NCBI RefSeq assembly: GCF_003172955.1
Contig: NZ_QGKR01000226.1
Location: 62,001 to 126,000 of the forward strand
Origin: Micromonospora acroterricola
GTDB taxonomy: Bacteria > Actinomycetota > Actinomycetes > Mycobacteriales > Micromonosporaceae
Direction: 5' to 3'
DNA: 64,000 bases
Positions 1-8,133 of the stretch are shown piece after piece. The translations under genes were made by a program, and so were the position numbers. Positions within the stretch are counted from its first letter, which is position 1. Every line of letters starts with the position of its first letter. Under the pieces are notes generated by a model, which was given only the letters and a program-made list of their open reading frames with translations, was not told where the DNA came from and ran no database searches.

Positions 1-345
1 GGGAAGTCCGCGTGTCGCAGGACCGCCATCGCGATCCGCGGATCCGCGTCCAGGTCGACCAGTAGGGAATCGCAGGTGCGCCGGGCGTCATGGACGGTGA
101 TCTTCGGAACCCCGCGCTGCCGATCCGGCTGTCGTAAGAGCGGTTGAAGCTCTGCGGCTCGACCGGCAGCCGGTCGCGGGTCGTGAAGACCATGCCGGTG
201 TCGTGCCACGCCTCGCCGGCTTTCTCTCTGGCCGCCTCCTGTTGGCGGTGGCGGCGCAGCGCGGTGACGCAGATGGCCGGCAGCGGCAGGGAGCGTCGAA
301 GTTTCGTGCGGGCTGCCGACGGAATCAGGCCTGGTCGCTCAGCTT
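1..345 (-). pseudogene. Tyrosine recombinase (phage-type integrase) relic, truncated and frameshifted
   Basis: Read on the minus strand, the fragment carries the catalytic-domain signature of actinomycete integrases: a stretch starting RRSLPLPAICV, then GMVFTTRDRLPVEP, then GVPKITVHDARRTC and a final RIAMAVLRHADF that runs off the left edge. The HDARRT block holds the conserved His and Arg; the nucleophilic Tyr would lie beyond the window. Two defects are visible. The reading frame changes between about 117 and 127, and an in-frame stop near 345 cuts off the N-terminal arm-binding and core-binding domains. I read it as the remnant of an integrated element; a sequencing error could explain the frameshift but not the missing N-terminus. 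Confidence 0.75.
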
Positions 346-468
346 AGCCGGTCAGCGATCGTTTGCCGATGTTCGCCGCCTACCAGCGGGCCGGGTGGCA
401 CCCTGGGCACGTGGACTGGGCAGGGAGCTGGGGAAAGGCGGCATCGGGATCACGGTGAAGGGCCTCTG

Positions 469-1140
469 ATGCGTACCGCGTTGATCGTAGTAGCCGCGCT
501 GGCGGCGGCGGTGGTCGTGGACCTGATCTCCGGCTTGCTGGTCCGCCGGGTAGCCCGCGGCCGCTACAGGTGGCTGCTGGAGCCCCTGCGGCAAGCCTGC
601 CGCCGCCCGGCGGCAGCGGTCCTGCTGGTCGGGGCGCTGTACTACACGCTGCCGTTCGGGCCGGCCGGGTGGCAGCGGAGCCTGCGGCACGTCGCCCTGC
701 TGGTCCTGGTCGTCTTCGGCGCGTGGCTAGTGATCAGGGCGTTGCACGCCGCCGAAGCGGTCGCGTTCAGCCGACTGCCGGGCGATGTGGTCACCAGCCG
801 GCGGATCCGGCGGGCCCGACCCAGATCCGCCCGGTGCGGCGGCTCACCGTCGCCGTGGTCACGATCGTCGCGATCGGCCTGATCCTGATCACCTTCCCCC
901 CGGTGCGTCTCTTCGGCATCTCCGTGCTGACGTCGGCGGGAGTGGTAGGCGCAGTGATCGGGCTGTCCGCCCGAACCGCGCTCGGCAACGCGTTCGCCGG
1001 CATCCAGGTCGCCTTCGCCGACGGGATGCACGTCGGCGACGTGCTGGTGGTCGACGGCGAATGGGGCCGAGTCGAAGAGGTGAAGCTGACCAACGTGGTG
1101 ATCCGGCTCTGGGACGAGCGGATGCTCATCCTGCTGCAAC
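469..1140 (+). pseudogene. MscS-family mechanosensitive channel, broken
   Basis: The first part starts at an ATG and encodes hydrophobic helices (residues about 3-22, 48-65 and 72-92). The homologous reading then continues in another frame from about position 820: a helix, then SAGVVGAVIGLSARTALGN, which is the pore-lining TM3 pattern of MscS, then AFADGMHVGDVLVV and GEWGRVEEV from the beta domain. The reading loses similarity at about 1135, just after WDERMLIL, so most of the C-terminal vestibule is missing. One frameshift near 816-822 plus the 3' truncation make a working channel unlikely. The sigma-factor gene begins about 115 bases downstream. Confidence 0.7.
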
Positions 1141-1254
1141 ATCATCCAGCTGTGCCGGATCGAGGGCAGGCGACAGGCCAACGGCATCGGGTGCAGCGGA
1201 TGGGCCGAGTCGCACGTGACAGTGACGAGACCCCGCCCGACACCGAGGACCGAC

Positions 1255-1779
1255 ATGACCGTAGGGCACCGACCGGGGGCACCCGGTGCACCACCGCCAC
1301 TGGAGTTCACAAGCTTCTACGAAGCGCACTTCCACCGCTTGGCCGTGCAGCTCTACGCGTACCTGGGGGACCACGCCGAGGCGCAGGACCTCACCCAGGA
1401 AGCGTTCTGCCGGGTGCTGGAGCGGTGGGACCGCATCAGCACGTACGACGACCCGTCCGCCTGGGTGCGGCGCGTCGCCTGGAACCTGGCCGCCAGCCGG
1501 CTGCGCCGGGTGCGCACCGCCGTCCGGCACCTCGCCCGGCAGCGGGAGGAGCACGTACCCGGCCCGGAACCTGACCGGGTGGCGCTCACCGCCGCGCTGG
1601 CCGCCCTGCCCGCGAACCAGCGCCGGGCCGTCGTCCTGCACCACCTGGCCCAGCTCAGCGTCGCCGAGATCGCCGACCATCTGGGCGCGCCCGAGGGCAC
1701 GGTCCGGTCCTGGCTCAGCCGGGGCCGGGCGGCGCTGGCCAGCCACCTCACCGACCGGCAGGAGGCCCACCATGCGTGA
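1255..1779 (+). CDS. ECF RNA polymerase sigma factor (SigE-type)
   Basis: About 174 residues with the two-domain ECF layout. Region 2 (residues about 15-80) contains FYEAHFHRLAVQLYAYLGD and DLTQEAFCRVLERW, the core-binding and -10-recognition helices. Region 4 (about 105-165) contains LPANQRRAVVLHHL and the HTH SVAEIADHLGAPEGTVRSWL. I chose the ATG at 1255 because GAGG lies about 8 bases upstream; an in-frame start at 1216 has no such site. The stop overlaps the next ATG by 8 bases, so the two genes are translationally coupled. The partner is a membrane protein of anti-sigma type, so this sigma factor probably answers an envelope or extracellular signal. Confidence 0.85.
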   Translation: MTVGHRPGAPGAPPPLEFTSFYEAHFHRLAVQLYAYLGDHAEAQDLTQEAFCRVLERWDRISTYDDPSAWVRRVAWNLAASRLRRVRTAVRHLARQREEHVPGPEPDRVALTAALAALPANQRRAVVLHHLAQLSVAEIADHLGAPEGTVRSWLSRGRAALASHLTDRQEAHHA

Positions 1780-3049
1780 GACCGACCTGGACGACGTGTT
1801 CGCCGAGTTCGAGCGACAGACCGCGCCGACCTTCCGCCCGCCCGGCCTCGCGGCAGCGGGACGCCGGGTCCGGGAGCGCCGCGTCCGCCGGCGTGGCCTG
1901 CTGGCCGGCGTGGCGGCTCTGTTGCTGGTCGGCCCCGGTGGCGCGTACGCGCTGGCCGGGCGCAACGACGACGGCAACCCGCCGACCCCGGCACCGAGCC
2001 CCACCGCGTCGCAGCCCGACGACCGACCCGCGCCGGTGCAGCGGAGGACGGTGACGGTGCCCGGAGTCCCCGGCGAGCTCCGCCAGCTCAAGTTCGTCGA
2101 CGCCAGGCACGGCTGGGCGTTCTTCGACACCTGCGACCCCGAAGACGTCGGGTCCACCGACTGCCGGCGTGACCTCGCACGCACGGCCGACGGCGGTGTC
2201 ACGTGGCGGAGGACGGCGCTCCCGGCGGTGGTGAACGAGCCGACAACGCCGGGCGGCCTGGGTTTGCTGCCCGTGGACGACCAGCAGCTCACTGTCACCA
2301 ACGGCATCCGGTACCTGGTCACCACGGATGGCGGCGCATCCTTCACCGAACACCCGATCGACGCCCCGCCGCGGGTGACTCGGCTGGCCGTCGCGAGCCG
2401 CGACGGTTACCTGCTGCGCTGCCCGGGCGATGACGGGATGTCGAAGCGCTCCTCGTGCACCCGTCAGCAGCTGGTCCGGGTCGACGGGGTGGCGGTCCCG
2501 GCGCAACCGCCGGTCGACCTGACGAGGAACGCGGGCAAGTGGCTCATCGAGGGTGGCGACGACCGGCTGTGGGTGGCCGTCCGCAACGGCGACAGGATGA
2601 CCGTCGCGGTCAGCGACGACCGGGCGGTCACCTGGCGGACGCTGCCCGCGGTGGCGGGCGCCGCGGGCCTGCTGGTCTCTCCCGACGGCACCGATGCCTG
2701 GCTGGTCGGTATGAATCCGGAGGGCGGGTCCAGCGCGGCGAGCTCGAGACGGGTGTGGGCGTTGACGGGCAACCGCTGGCAGGAGCAGCCCGGCCTGCCC
2801 GACGAAACCTTCGCGGCCGTCGCCGCGAACGACGGGGTGTTGGCGGTGACCGGCGTCCACGGCGGTGGCGGTTACTGGGTCGACGGGCGGTACGTCGACG
2901 AGCCCGCCCTCGGTGGGCGGCGGCGGGACGGCGGTGAGGCCTTCATCGTGCGGGTGCTCCCAGACGACACCATCGCCATGGAGTACCCGACGGGAACATT
3001 CCTCGGCACCGGCTCCGGCGTCGACCGCTCCTGGTCGCGGGTCTCCTGA
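1772..3049 (+). CDS. Membrane-anchored anti-sigma-like protein with extracytoplasmic beta-propeller-type domain
   Basis: 425 residues. A short charged cytoplasmic N-terminus (1-45) is followed by one transmembrane helix (about 46-63, LLAGVAALLLVGPGG) and a Pro/Thr-rich linker. A long extracytoplasmic part has repeated units like the WD40/BNR or YCF48-type propeller: GWAFFD and TADGGVTW, then TTDGGASF, then DDRAVTW. The start at 1772 lies inside the end of the sigma gene (ATG overlapping by 8 bases). Gene order and topology suggest that the cytoplasmic tail sequesters the sigma factor and the outer propeller senses a ligand or wall state. No zinc-binding HxxxCxxC anti-sigma motif is visible, so the anti-sigma role is inferred from context only. 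Confidence 0.7.
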   Translation: MRETDLDDVFAEFERQTAPTFRPPGLAAAGRRVRERRVRRRGLLAGVAALLLVGPGGAYALAGRNDDGNPPTPAPSPTASQPDDRPAPVQRRTVTVPGVPGELRQLKFVDARHGWAFFDTCDPEDVGSTDCRRDLARTADGGVTWRRTALPAVVNEPTTPGGLGLLPVDDQQLTVTNGIRYLVTTDGGASFTEHPIDAPPRVTRLAVASRDGYLLRCPGDDGMSKRSSCTRQQLVRVDGVAVPAQPPVDLTRNAGKWLIEGGDDRLWVAVRNGDRMTVAVSDDRAVTWRTLPAVAGAAGLLVSPDGTDAWLVGMNPEGGSSAASSRRVWALTGNRWQEQPGLPDETFAAVAANDGVLAVTGVHGGGGYWVDGRYVDEPALGGRRRDGGEAFIVRVLPDDTIAMEYPTGTFLGTGSGVDRSWSRVS

Positions 3050-3066
3050 GCCGCTGCTGACACGCG

Positions 3067-3098
3067 GCCGGTTCATCACACGGGGGTGATGAACCGGC
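3067..3098 (+). terminator. Strong hairpin terminator after the first sigma/anti-sigma pair
   Basis: Perfect 13-bp inverted repeat (arms 3067-3079 and 3086-3098, gccggttcatcac and its complement) around a 6-base loop, 18 bases after the stop of the propeller protein. There is no clear U-tract, as is common in actinomycetes. It isolates the first ECF unit from the second. Confidence 0.75.
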
Positions 3099-3290
3099 AC
3101 GCGTCGTTGGTGGGTTCGGGCGCGCCGGTGGAAGAGCCAGCCGGCCAGAACGGTCAACAGGCAGAGGCCAGGCCTTCCTCAGCCGCACATTCGACGGCGG
3201 CACCGTCAGCGCGATGAAGTTCTGTCGGGGACCGGTAAACCCTGAGGCCGGGTGCGGTGTCTTGGTAACCGACGGGGACCTGGAGGGCAG

Positions 3291-3815
3291 ATGCGAGATT
3301 CGCGTGGTGCGGAGTTCGACGATTTCGTTCGTGCGAGATCGGTGGCCCTGTTGCGGGTTGCCTATCTGCTGACGGGTGATCGGCACGCGGCGGAAGACCT
3401 GCTTCAGGAGGTGTTGGAGCAGGTGTACGTGCGCTGGCGTCAGGTGCGGACCACGCCGGAGGGCTACGCCAGGCGGGCGTTGGTCAACCGGGCCGCCAAC
3501 CGGTGGCGGCGGCGCGCCCGGCGGCCTGAACAGACGCTGGGCGACATGGACCGCGTCGAACAGGACCACGCCGATGACGTGGCGCTCCGCGGGGCGGTCA
3601 TTGCGGCGCTGCTTACTCTGCCGCCTCGGCAGCGTGCCGCGGTCGTTCTCCGATACCTGGAGGACCTGTCCGTCGCCGACGTCGCCGCCGCGCTCGCCTG
3701 TTCCGAAGGCGCGGTGAAAAGCCAGGCGTCGCGGGGCCTCGCTCGTCTGCGGGAGGCGTTCGCCGGATCCGACCTCGTCATGTCCTTCGCCAACATCTCC
3801 CGGAGCTCGCGATGA
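3291..3815 (+). CDS. ECF RNA polymerase sigma factor, SigE family
   Basis: 174 residues. Region 2 contains FDDFVRARSVALLRVAYLL and DLLQEVLEQVYVRW; region 4 contains LPPRQRAAVVLRYLEDLS and the HTH VADVAAALACSEGAVKSQ. This is the typical Streptomyces-type SigE-family layout. The ATG at 3291 is preceded by GGAG about 6 bases upstream, preferred over an upstream start at 3252. The stop overlaps the next start as ATGA, indicating tight coupling with the membrane protein that follows. It is a second, independent ECF unit lying 190 bases after the terminator of the first. Confidence 0.88.
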   Translation: MRDSRGAEFDDFVRARSVALLRVAYLLTGDRHAAEDLLQEVLEQVYVRWRQVRTTPEGYARRALVNRAANRWRRRARRPEQTLGDMDRVEQDHADDVALRGAVIAALLTLPPRQRAAVVLRYLEDLSVADVAAALACSEGAVKSQASRGLARLREAFAGSDLVMSFANISRSSR

Positions 3816-5104
3816 CTATGCATGACAGTGACGTGCGCGCCATCCTGCACCGCGCGACGGATCATGTGACCGGCCCTCCGGGCCTTCTCGACGAGGTGCG
3901 CCGAGGTGGGCGACGCCGGATCATGCGTCGCCGGGCCGTCCTGGCCGTCGCTCTCGCCGTTGTCGTGGCGGCCCCTGTGGTCGGCGCACTCCAATTCCCT
4001 GGTACCAGGGACCGGGGCGAGGTCGCCTCGCCGATCTTCGGCCAACCGACACGTGGAGACCTGGCTGGCGACAAGGGTTACCTGCGGCAGGTCCGCGAGA
4101 GGTGGCTGCGCCGCTTCGAAGAAAACGCTCTGGACGAAGGTCTGCGCGGCGAGCCGCACGTGGTCTGGGCGGGACGTACGCCGGCCGGCCCCGCCGCCTA
4201 CGTTGCCCAACGCACCGCCAACAATCCGGTGGTGAGTGATCCGCAGGGCGACCGCATGGTCGCGGTGGCGGCGTTCGTCGAGCCCACCGCCGACGGGCCA
4301 CGTGTCATGGCCCCGGAATCGGTTACCGACGCCGGCACCCACGGCAACTCGCAGGCCGCCCTGCTGGGTCCCGATCGAAACGTGCTGCTCGTGCTCGACG
4401 CCGGAGCGCCGGTGGAGTTCTCGCCGGAATTGCGGTACACGGCCGACGGCAGGATCGACCGCACCTTCCAGCCGGTCGCGTTCCGGGATGGCGCCGCCGT
4501 ACTGCAGGTGCCGCCGCAGCGCACGAAGATCACGGTCGCTCTCGCCAGGACACCGGTCAGCATGGCAAACCAGGTCCACATCACCAATGCCACGGACATT
4601 CTCTTCCCGGACGGCGAGGACCTGCCGCAACCGACCTTCAGCCACACGCTGGCCGGTGCGGAAGAAGTGTGGGGAGACAAGGACGTCTCTGAGGTGCCGG
4701 CATTCGACGCCTACTACGACGCGGGCGGTGCCCACACCCATGACAGATCCCCCCTCCTGTACATCAAAGGTGCCACCCCGGACGGCCGACGGCTGCTGCT
4801 CCAAACCATTCAGTACGACGACGACCCGGCCCGCGTGATCGTGCTACTCGCACGCGACAACGGTCCCTTCACGGTTGCGGCCAGCGGGTTGGTGGACTGG
4901 AAAGCGCCACTGCCGGTGCAGCTGCGGCTGCCCGACGAGCAGGGCATCCTGGTCGCCGCCGAGGGCGCAGCGCTCAACTATCGGATCGGCGCCGGGAAAT
5001 GGCACGACGCCGGCCGAGACGCAGCCCTGCTACCCGACAACGCCACCGAGGTCCGCGTCACCCCCGCCAACGGCAACGCCAGCACCATGACCACCGCGCC
5101 CTAA
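3812..5104 (+). CDS. Single-pass membrane protein, probable anti-sigma partner of the adjacent SigE-family factor
   Basis: 430 residues. A cytoplasmic N-terminus (1-40, ending in an Arg-rich stop-transfer RRIMRRR) precedes one transmembrane helix (about 42-60, AVLAVALAVVVAAPVV) and a roughly 370-residue extracytoplasmic domain. That domain shows no family I can name; it has two 'prediction'-like blocks around AAYVAQRTANNP and SPLLYIKGATPDG. The start overlaps the sigma stop (ATGA). Families of this shape usually bind the sigma factor through the short N-terminus, but no zinc-finger motif is present, so the role is inferred from operon structure. Confidence 0.65.
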   Translation: MTMHDSDVRAILHRATDHVTGPPGLLDEVRRGGRRRIMRRRAVLAVALAVVVAAPVVGALQFPGTRDRGEVASPIFGQPTRGDLAGDKGYLRQVRERWLRRFEENALDEGLRGEPHVVWAGRTPAGPAAYVAQRTANNPVVSDPQGDRMVAVAAFVEPTADGPRVMAPESVTDAGTHGNSQAALLGPDRNVLLVLDAGAPVEFSPELRYTADGRIDRTFQPVAFRDGAAVLQVPPQRTKITVALARTPVSMANQVHITNATDILFPDGEDLPQPTFSHTLAGAEEVWGDKDVSEVPAFDAYYDAGGAHTHDRSPLLYIKGATPDGRRLLLQTIQYDDDPARVIVLLARDNGPFTVAASGLVDWKAPLPVQLRLPDEQGILVAAEGAALNYRIGAGKWHDAGRDAALLPDNATEVRVTPANGNASTMTTAP

Positions 5105-5214
5105 CCGCCGGGCCACCCAACGGGCAGATCGCAGCCCGCAACGTCGATCCACGTCACAACCACGCGCTACGGCCGCGACCCCTCCGCTGGCGATGACCGC
5201 AGGCAAGGGCCTGC

Positions 5215-5361
5215 CGGGATTGCGCGATTCTCCCAGTGGGCGGAGACGACGGTCCCCCTGGGCTTTGGGACTGCCTGTCCCCAGTTGAACAGGTCGTCGA
5301 GCCATTGCGGGTCGTCGAGGGTAAACGGGGCACCGTGGCCCCTAGCTAGGTAGAACACCAA
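5215..5361 (-). pseudogene. N-terminal relic of a class III extradiol dioxygenase (DODA/LigB type)
   Basis: The minus strand from a GTG near 5358 encodes FYLARGHGAPFTLDDPQW followed by PKPRGTVVSAHWENR. This matches the N-terminus of DODA-type dioxygenases, where a HGAP motif supplies a metal-binding His and VVSAHWE follows at about residue 45. Similarity stops right after this at about 5215, and the remaining roughly 200 residues are absent. It is a gene fragment in the 370-base gap between the anti-sigma-like gene and the kinase gene; I see nothing else in that gap. Confidence 0.55.
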
Positions 5362-5476
5362 TGAAACAAGTAGCCGAGATCAGTGCTTTGTTGATGCATT
5401 GCTTCTCAGTTCTCCCACACCCTTTCGGGTGGCTCAGCGCCGCATCATCAGCAGGCGTTGGGGGTACGGGCGGTCG

Positions 5477-5992
5477 ATGCGCTTACATCCCGGTGAGACC
5501 GAAGCTGTTGGCTGGCGGCTGGTGACCGTGTTCGACGCCGTCCGGCAGCTACGCGATGCATCACCGGACGTCACCGGACGTCCGCGGGTGATCGCGATCG
5601 ATGGCCGGGGTGGTGCAGGCAAGACGACTCTGGCTGAGAGGCTGCGCAAGGTGGAGCCCAACTCCGCCATCGTGCACACCGACGACGTTGCCTGGAACCA
5701 CGCCTATTTCGACTGGGGCGACGTACTCGCCGAGAACATCCTGCAACCCCTGCATCGAGGGAAGCCGGTGGACTTCCGTCCCGATGCCTGGGTCAGTCAC
5801 GATCGAGCCGGATCGATCACCGTCCCTGCCGGCGCTGACTTCGTCTGGGTCGAGGGCACCGGCATCATCCGGGAAGAACTTGGCCCGTGGTTGGACGCCT
5901 CCGTGTACATGCAGGGCGATCCTGATGAACAAGAGCGCTTGCTGGTCGCTCGCGACGGCGAACCCGAGTTCGCTCCGCGCGGGCGGCTATGA
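5477..5992 (+). CDS. Uridine-kinase-like P-loop NTPase, C-terminus probably shortened
   Basis: 171 residues. The Walker A motif GRGGAGKTT lies at about residues 43-51, followed by a VHTDD acceptor-binding segment and a FVWVEGTGI strand near 130 that resembles the Walker B region of small uridine-kinase-like proteins. The ATG at 5477 has only a weak G-rich region upstream; TTG at 5399 is an alternative. Relatives usually run 30-40 residues further after the QERLLVARD helix. Here the gene stops at 5992 and overlaps by 6 bases the end of the convergent membrane-protein gene, so a 3' truncation is likely. The substrate is unknown. Confidence 0.55.
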   Translation: MRLHPGETEAVGWRLVTVFDAVRQLRDASPDVTGRPRVIAIDGRGGAGKTTLAERLRKVEPNSAIVHTDDVAWNHAYFDWGDVLAENILQPLHRGKPVDFRPDAWVSHDRAGSITVPAGADFVWVEGTGIIREELGPWLDASVYMQGDPDEQERLLVARDGEPEFAPRGRL

Positions 5993-7226
5993 GCCAGGTT
6001 CTCGGAACGCGGAGATGGCATGGTCACGGTGGACCGCCTCGACGGGAAGCAGGGTGAGCGCCGCGGCGACGACGAGCCCGAGCTGGATGCCGCCGATCGT
6101 GGCGGAGTCCGCCGCGATGCCAGGCAGGTAGGGCAGGCTGCCGGCGAGGGCCAGCAGCGACGCCGTCGCGCCGACCTTGCGGCCCACCCTGGCCAGCGTG
6201 CTCGGTGACCGCTCGGCGGAATTCTCTTGGCGTACGGCGGCCCAGGTTCCCCGCGCGACATCCGCCACCAGTGTGGCGACCTCGGTGCGGACCTGCTGGT
6301 ACGCGTCCACGCCCGGCTCGTGTAGCAGCCGGGTCCGCAGGACGCCAAGCCGCGCGGCGAGGTCACCCGCCCGCTGCTCGGCCTCCGCCACGACTGCCCG
6401 GCCGAGGCCGAGGTGCCGGGCGGTTGCCGGCAGTTCCTGCTCGATGGAGGTGATCAGGACGTTCATCCAGCGGATGAAGTTCCGGCGGTAGCGTGGATGC
6501 CGGTTGGTAGGGGCCGCTCCCTGCAGCGCGTCAACGAGCAGCAACAGGCGGACGGCGGCGAGTTGGGATGGCAGCAGGAACCCACCCCGCCGCATCGCGA
6601 GCGGCACGAAGAGACGCTCCCGGAGCGTGATCAACCCGGCGAGCCGGACGACGGTCAGAGCCGCGGTGGCTGCTGCCGCAGCGAGCGCCGGCTGGACGGT
6701 GCTGCGCGCGCGCCCAGTCAAGGAGGTCCCGCCACGGCGCGAACACCCACCAACCGGCCAGGAGCACGGCGGCTGCCAGGACGACGAGCCCGAGCTGGAT
6801 TACCGTCACCGCATGCTGCTGGCGGCCGTACACGACCGCGATGCAGGCCAGCAGCACGGCGTACAGAATGGCGCTCGCCGCCCGCTCAGCGGCCAGGTCG
6901 TCCGTGGTCACCGAGACAAGGACCCAGGCCGGAACGCCGTGGCAGACCAGCGCCGTCAGGGCGCGAGCGCCGGTGTACACGTGCCACCATCTCGACCCCT
7001 CCGCCGCCACCCGCTGCGCCGCGAACTGCAGGAGCACCGGCCGCAACAACGCTCGGGTCTCCTCAGCTAGATCTACAAAATTGCTAGCTCTCGAACGGCG
7101 TCCTGATAGGACAACCGGACGTCGACAAGCGTCCGGGACAGCCAACGACGCCGGTACGTGGCGCGCAGCCAACTGGACGGCGATGCGAAGCTCGGCACGT
7201 TTCACCTTGTATCGCACCGTGTCCAC
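5987..7226 (-). pseudogene. Polytopic membrane protein of unknown function, split by a frameshift
   Basis: Two minus-strand readings fit end to end. The first (start near 7226) covers a soluble N-terminus and helices around AILYAVLLACIAVVYG and LGLVVLAAAVLLAGWWVF, ending in PWRDLLDWARA. The second, in another frame from about 6712 down to 5987, continues with helices ALAAAAATAALTVVRLAG and LAAVRLLLLVDAL, a long Arg/Ala-rich soluble stretch, and a C-terminal hydrophobic pair ending LGLVVAAALTLLPV. The junction lies near 6700-6715 in a GCGCGCGC run, a typical slippage site. I do not recognise the family. It may be one roughly 410-residue protein with a single error or mutation, or two coupled genes. 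Confidence 0.5.
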
Positions 7227-7343
7227 CCTGCCGCACCGGCGCGCTTGCGGTTTCTCGGGACTGACGACGTGGGTACCGGTCGCCCATGAGCAAACCGGCC
7301 GCCTGGCCAGCGTGATCCACGGCCCGAACGTCGCCGGCGCCGC

Positions 7344-7547
7344 TCAGCCACCACCGCCGCCCAGATCTGCCAAGGTCAGGTATTCAGATCTGGCACCCCT
7401 CTGTGTCACGGGGGTAATGGTGCCGTCGGGTTCGATCTGAAGGATCCGGGCGTGTGGGACGGCCAGCAGGATGGGGGAGTGGGTGGCGATGACGAACTGT
7501 GCGCCGGCCCGCGCGTCGCCGACGTGGGTGTTGTGTGCCCAGACCAC
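7344..7547 (-). pseudogene. C-terminal fragment of an AAA-type (ABC-like) ATPase
   Basis: The minus strand encodes AGAQFVIATHSPILLAVP followed by ARILQIEPDGTI. This is the switch/H-loop region (ATHSPI) near the C-terminus of RecF- or AAA_21-like ATPases. No Walker A, signature or Walker B lies upstream in this window, and the reading ends in a Gly run without the usual tail, so both ends are missing. The remaining bases between 7227 and 7566 hold no gene. Confidence 0.6.
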
Positions 7548-7566
7548 CGCTTTCGCGCTGTCAGGG

Positions 7567-8133
7567 TCAGGATTCGAGCACGGCCTGGATGTCCAGCTGG
7601 ATGGTGATCTTGTCGCCGACGACGATCTTCTGGCCTTCGCCAGCGCCGGCGCCGACGCCGTAGTCCGATCGCCGGATCGTCGTGGTTGCCGAGATCCCGA
7701 TCCGTTGCTCGCCCTGCAACCCGGTCTCGTCGAGGCCGAGGAACTCGACTTCCATGGCGACGTCGCGCGTGATGCTCCGGATCGTCAGCTTTCCAGGCAG
7801 TTCGAGCAGCCCGTCGTGCACGGTGAGGCCGGTGCTCTCGAAGGTCATATCAGGATGGCGGTCGACGTCGAAGAAGTTGACGGACCGTAGGTCGTCGTCG
7901 CGCATTCGGTTTGCGGTGTTTACCGAGCGCATGGAGATCGTCGCGGTGGCGGAGCAGTCGGTTGGCTCTTTGGTGGTCGTCACGTGACCGGTGAATTCCT
8001 CGAAGGTTCCGCGGACCTTGCCCATCAGGTGGCGAACCGAGAACCCGATGGAACTATGCGCCGGATCGATGGTCCAGGTGCCCACGGGGACCCTGACGTC
8101 GAGAGCGTCGATTGTCAGCGATGCGGCAGTCAT
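7567..8133 (-). CDS. YceI family protein
   Basis: 188 residues, about the usual length for YceI-domain proteins, which form a lipocalin-like barrel that binds isoprenoid or amide lipids. Visible family features are WTIDPAHSSIGFSVRHLM near the N-terminus, the DLRSVNFFDVDRHPDMTFES block in the middle and a C-terminal SDYGVGAG. There is no signal peptide, so the protein is probably cytosolic. Its start overlaps the stop of the upstream DHFR-like gene (ATGA), making it the last gene of a three-gene operon. Confidence 0.9.
   Translation of the reverse strand: MTAASLTIDALDVRVPVGTWTIDPAHSSIGFSVRHLMGKVRGTFEEFTGHVTTTKEPTDCSATATISMRSVNTANRMRDDDLRSVNFFDVDRHPDMTFESTGLTVHDGLLELPGKLTIRSITRDVAMEVEFLGLDETGLQGEQRIGISATTTIRRSDYGVGAGAGEGQKIVVGDKITIQLDIQAVLES

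Noticed and set aside
1286..3049. Possible fusion reading from 1286 into the propeller protein
   Set aside because: The first 162 codons are an out-of-frame shadow of the sigma factor; the real start is the overlapping ATG at 1772.
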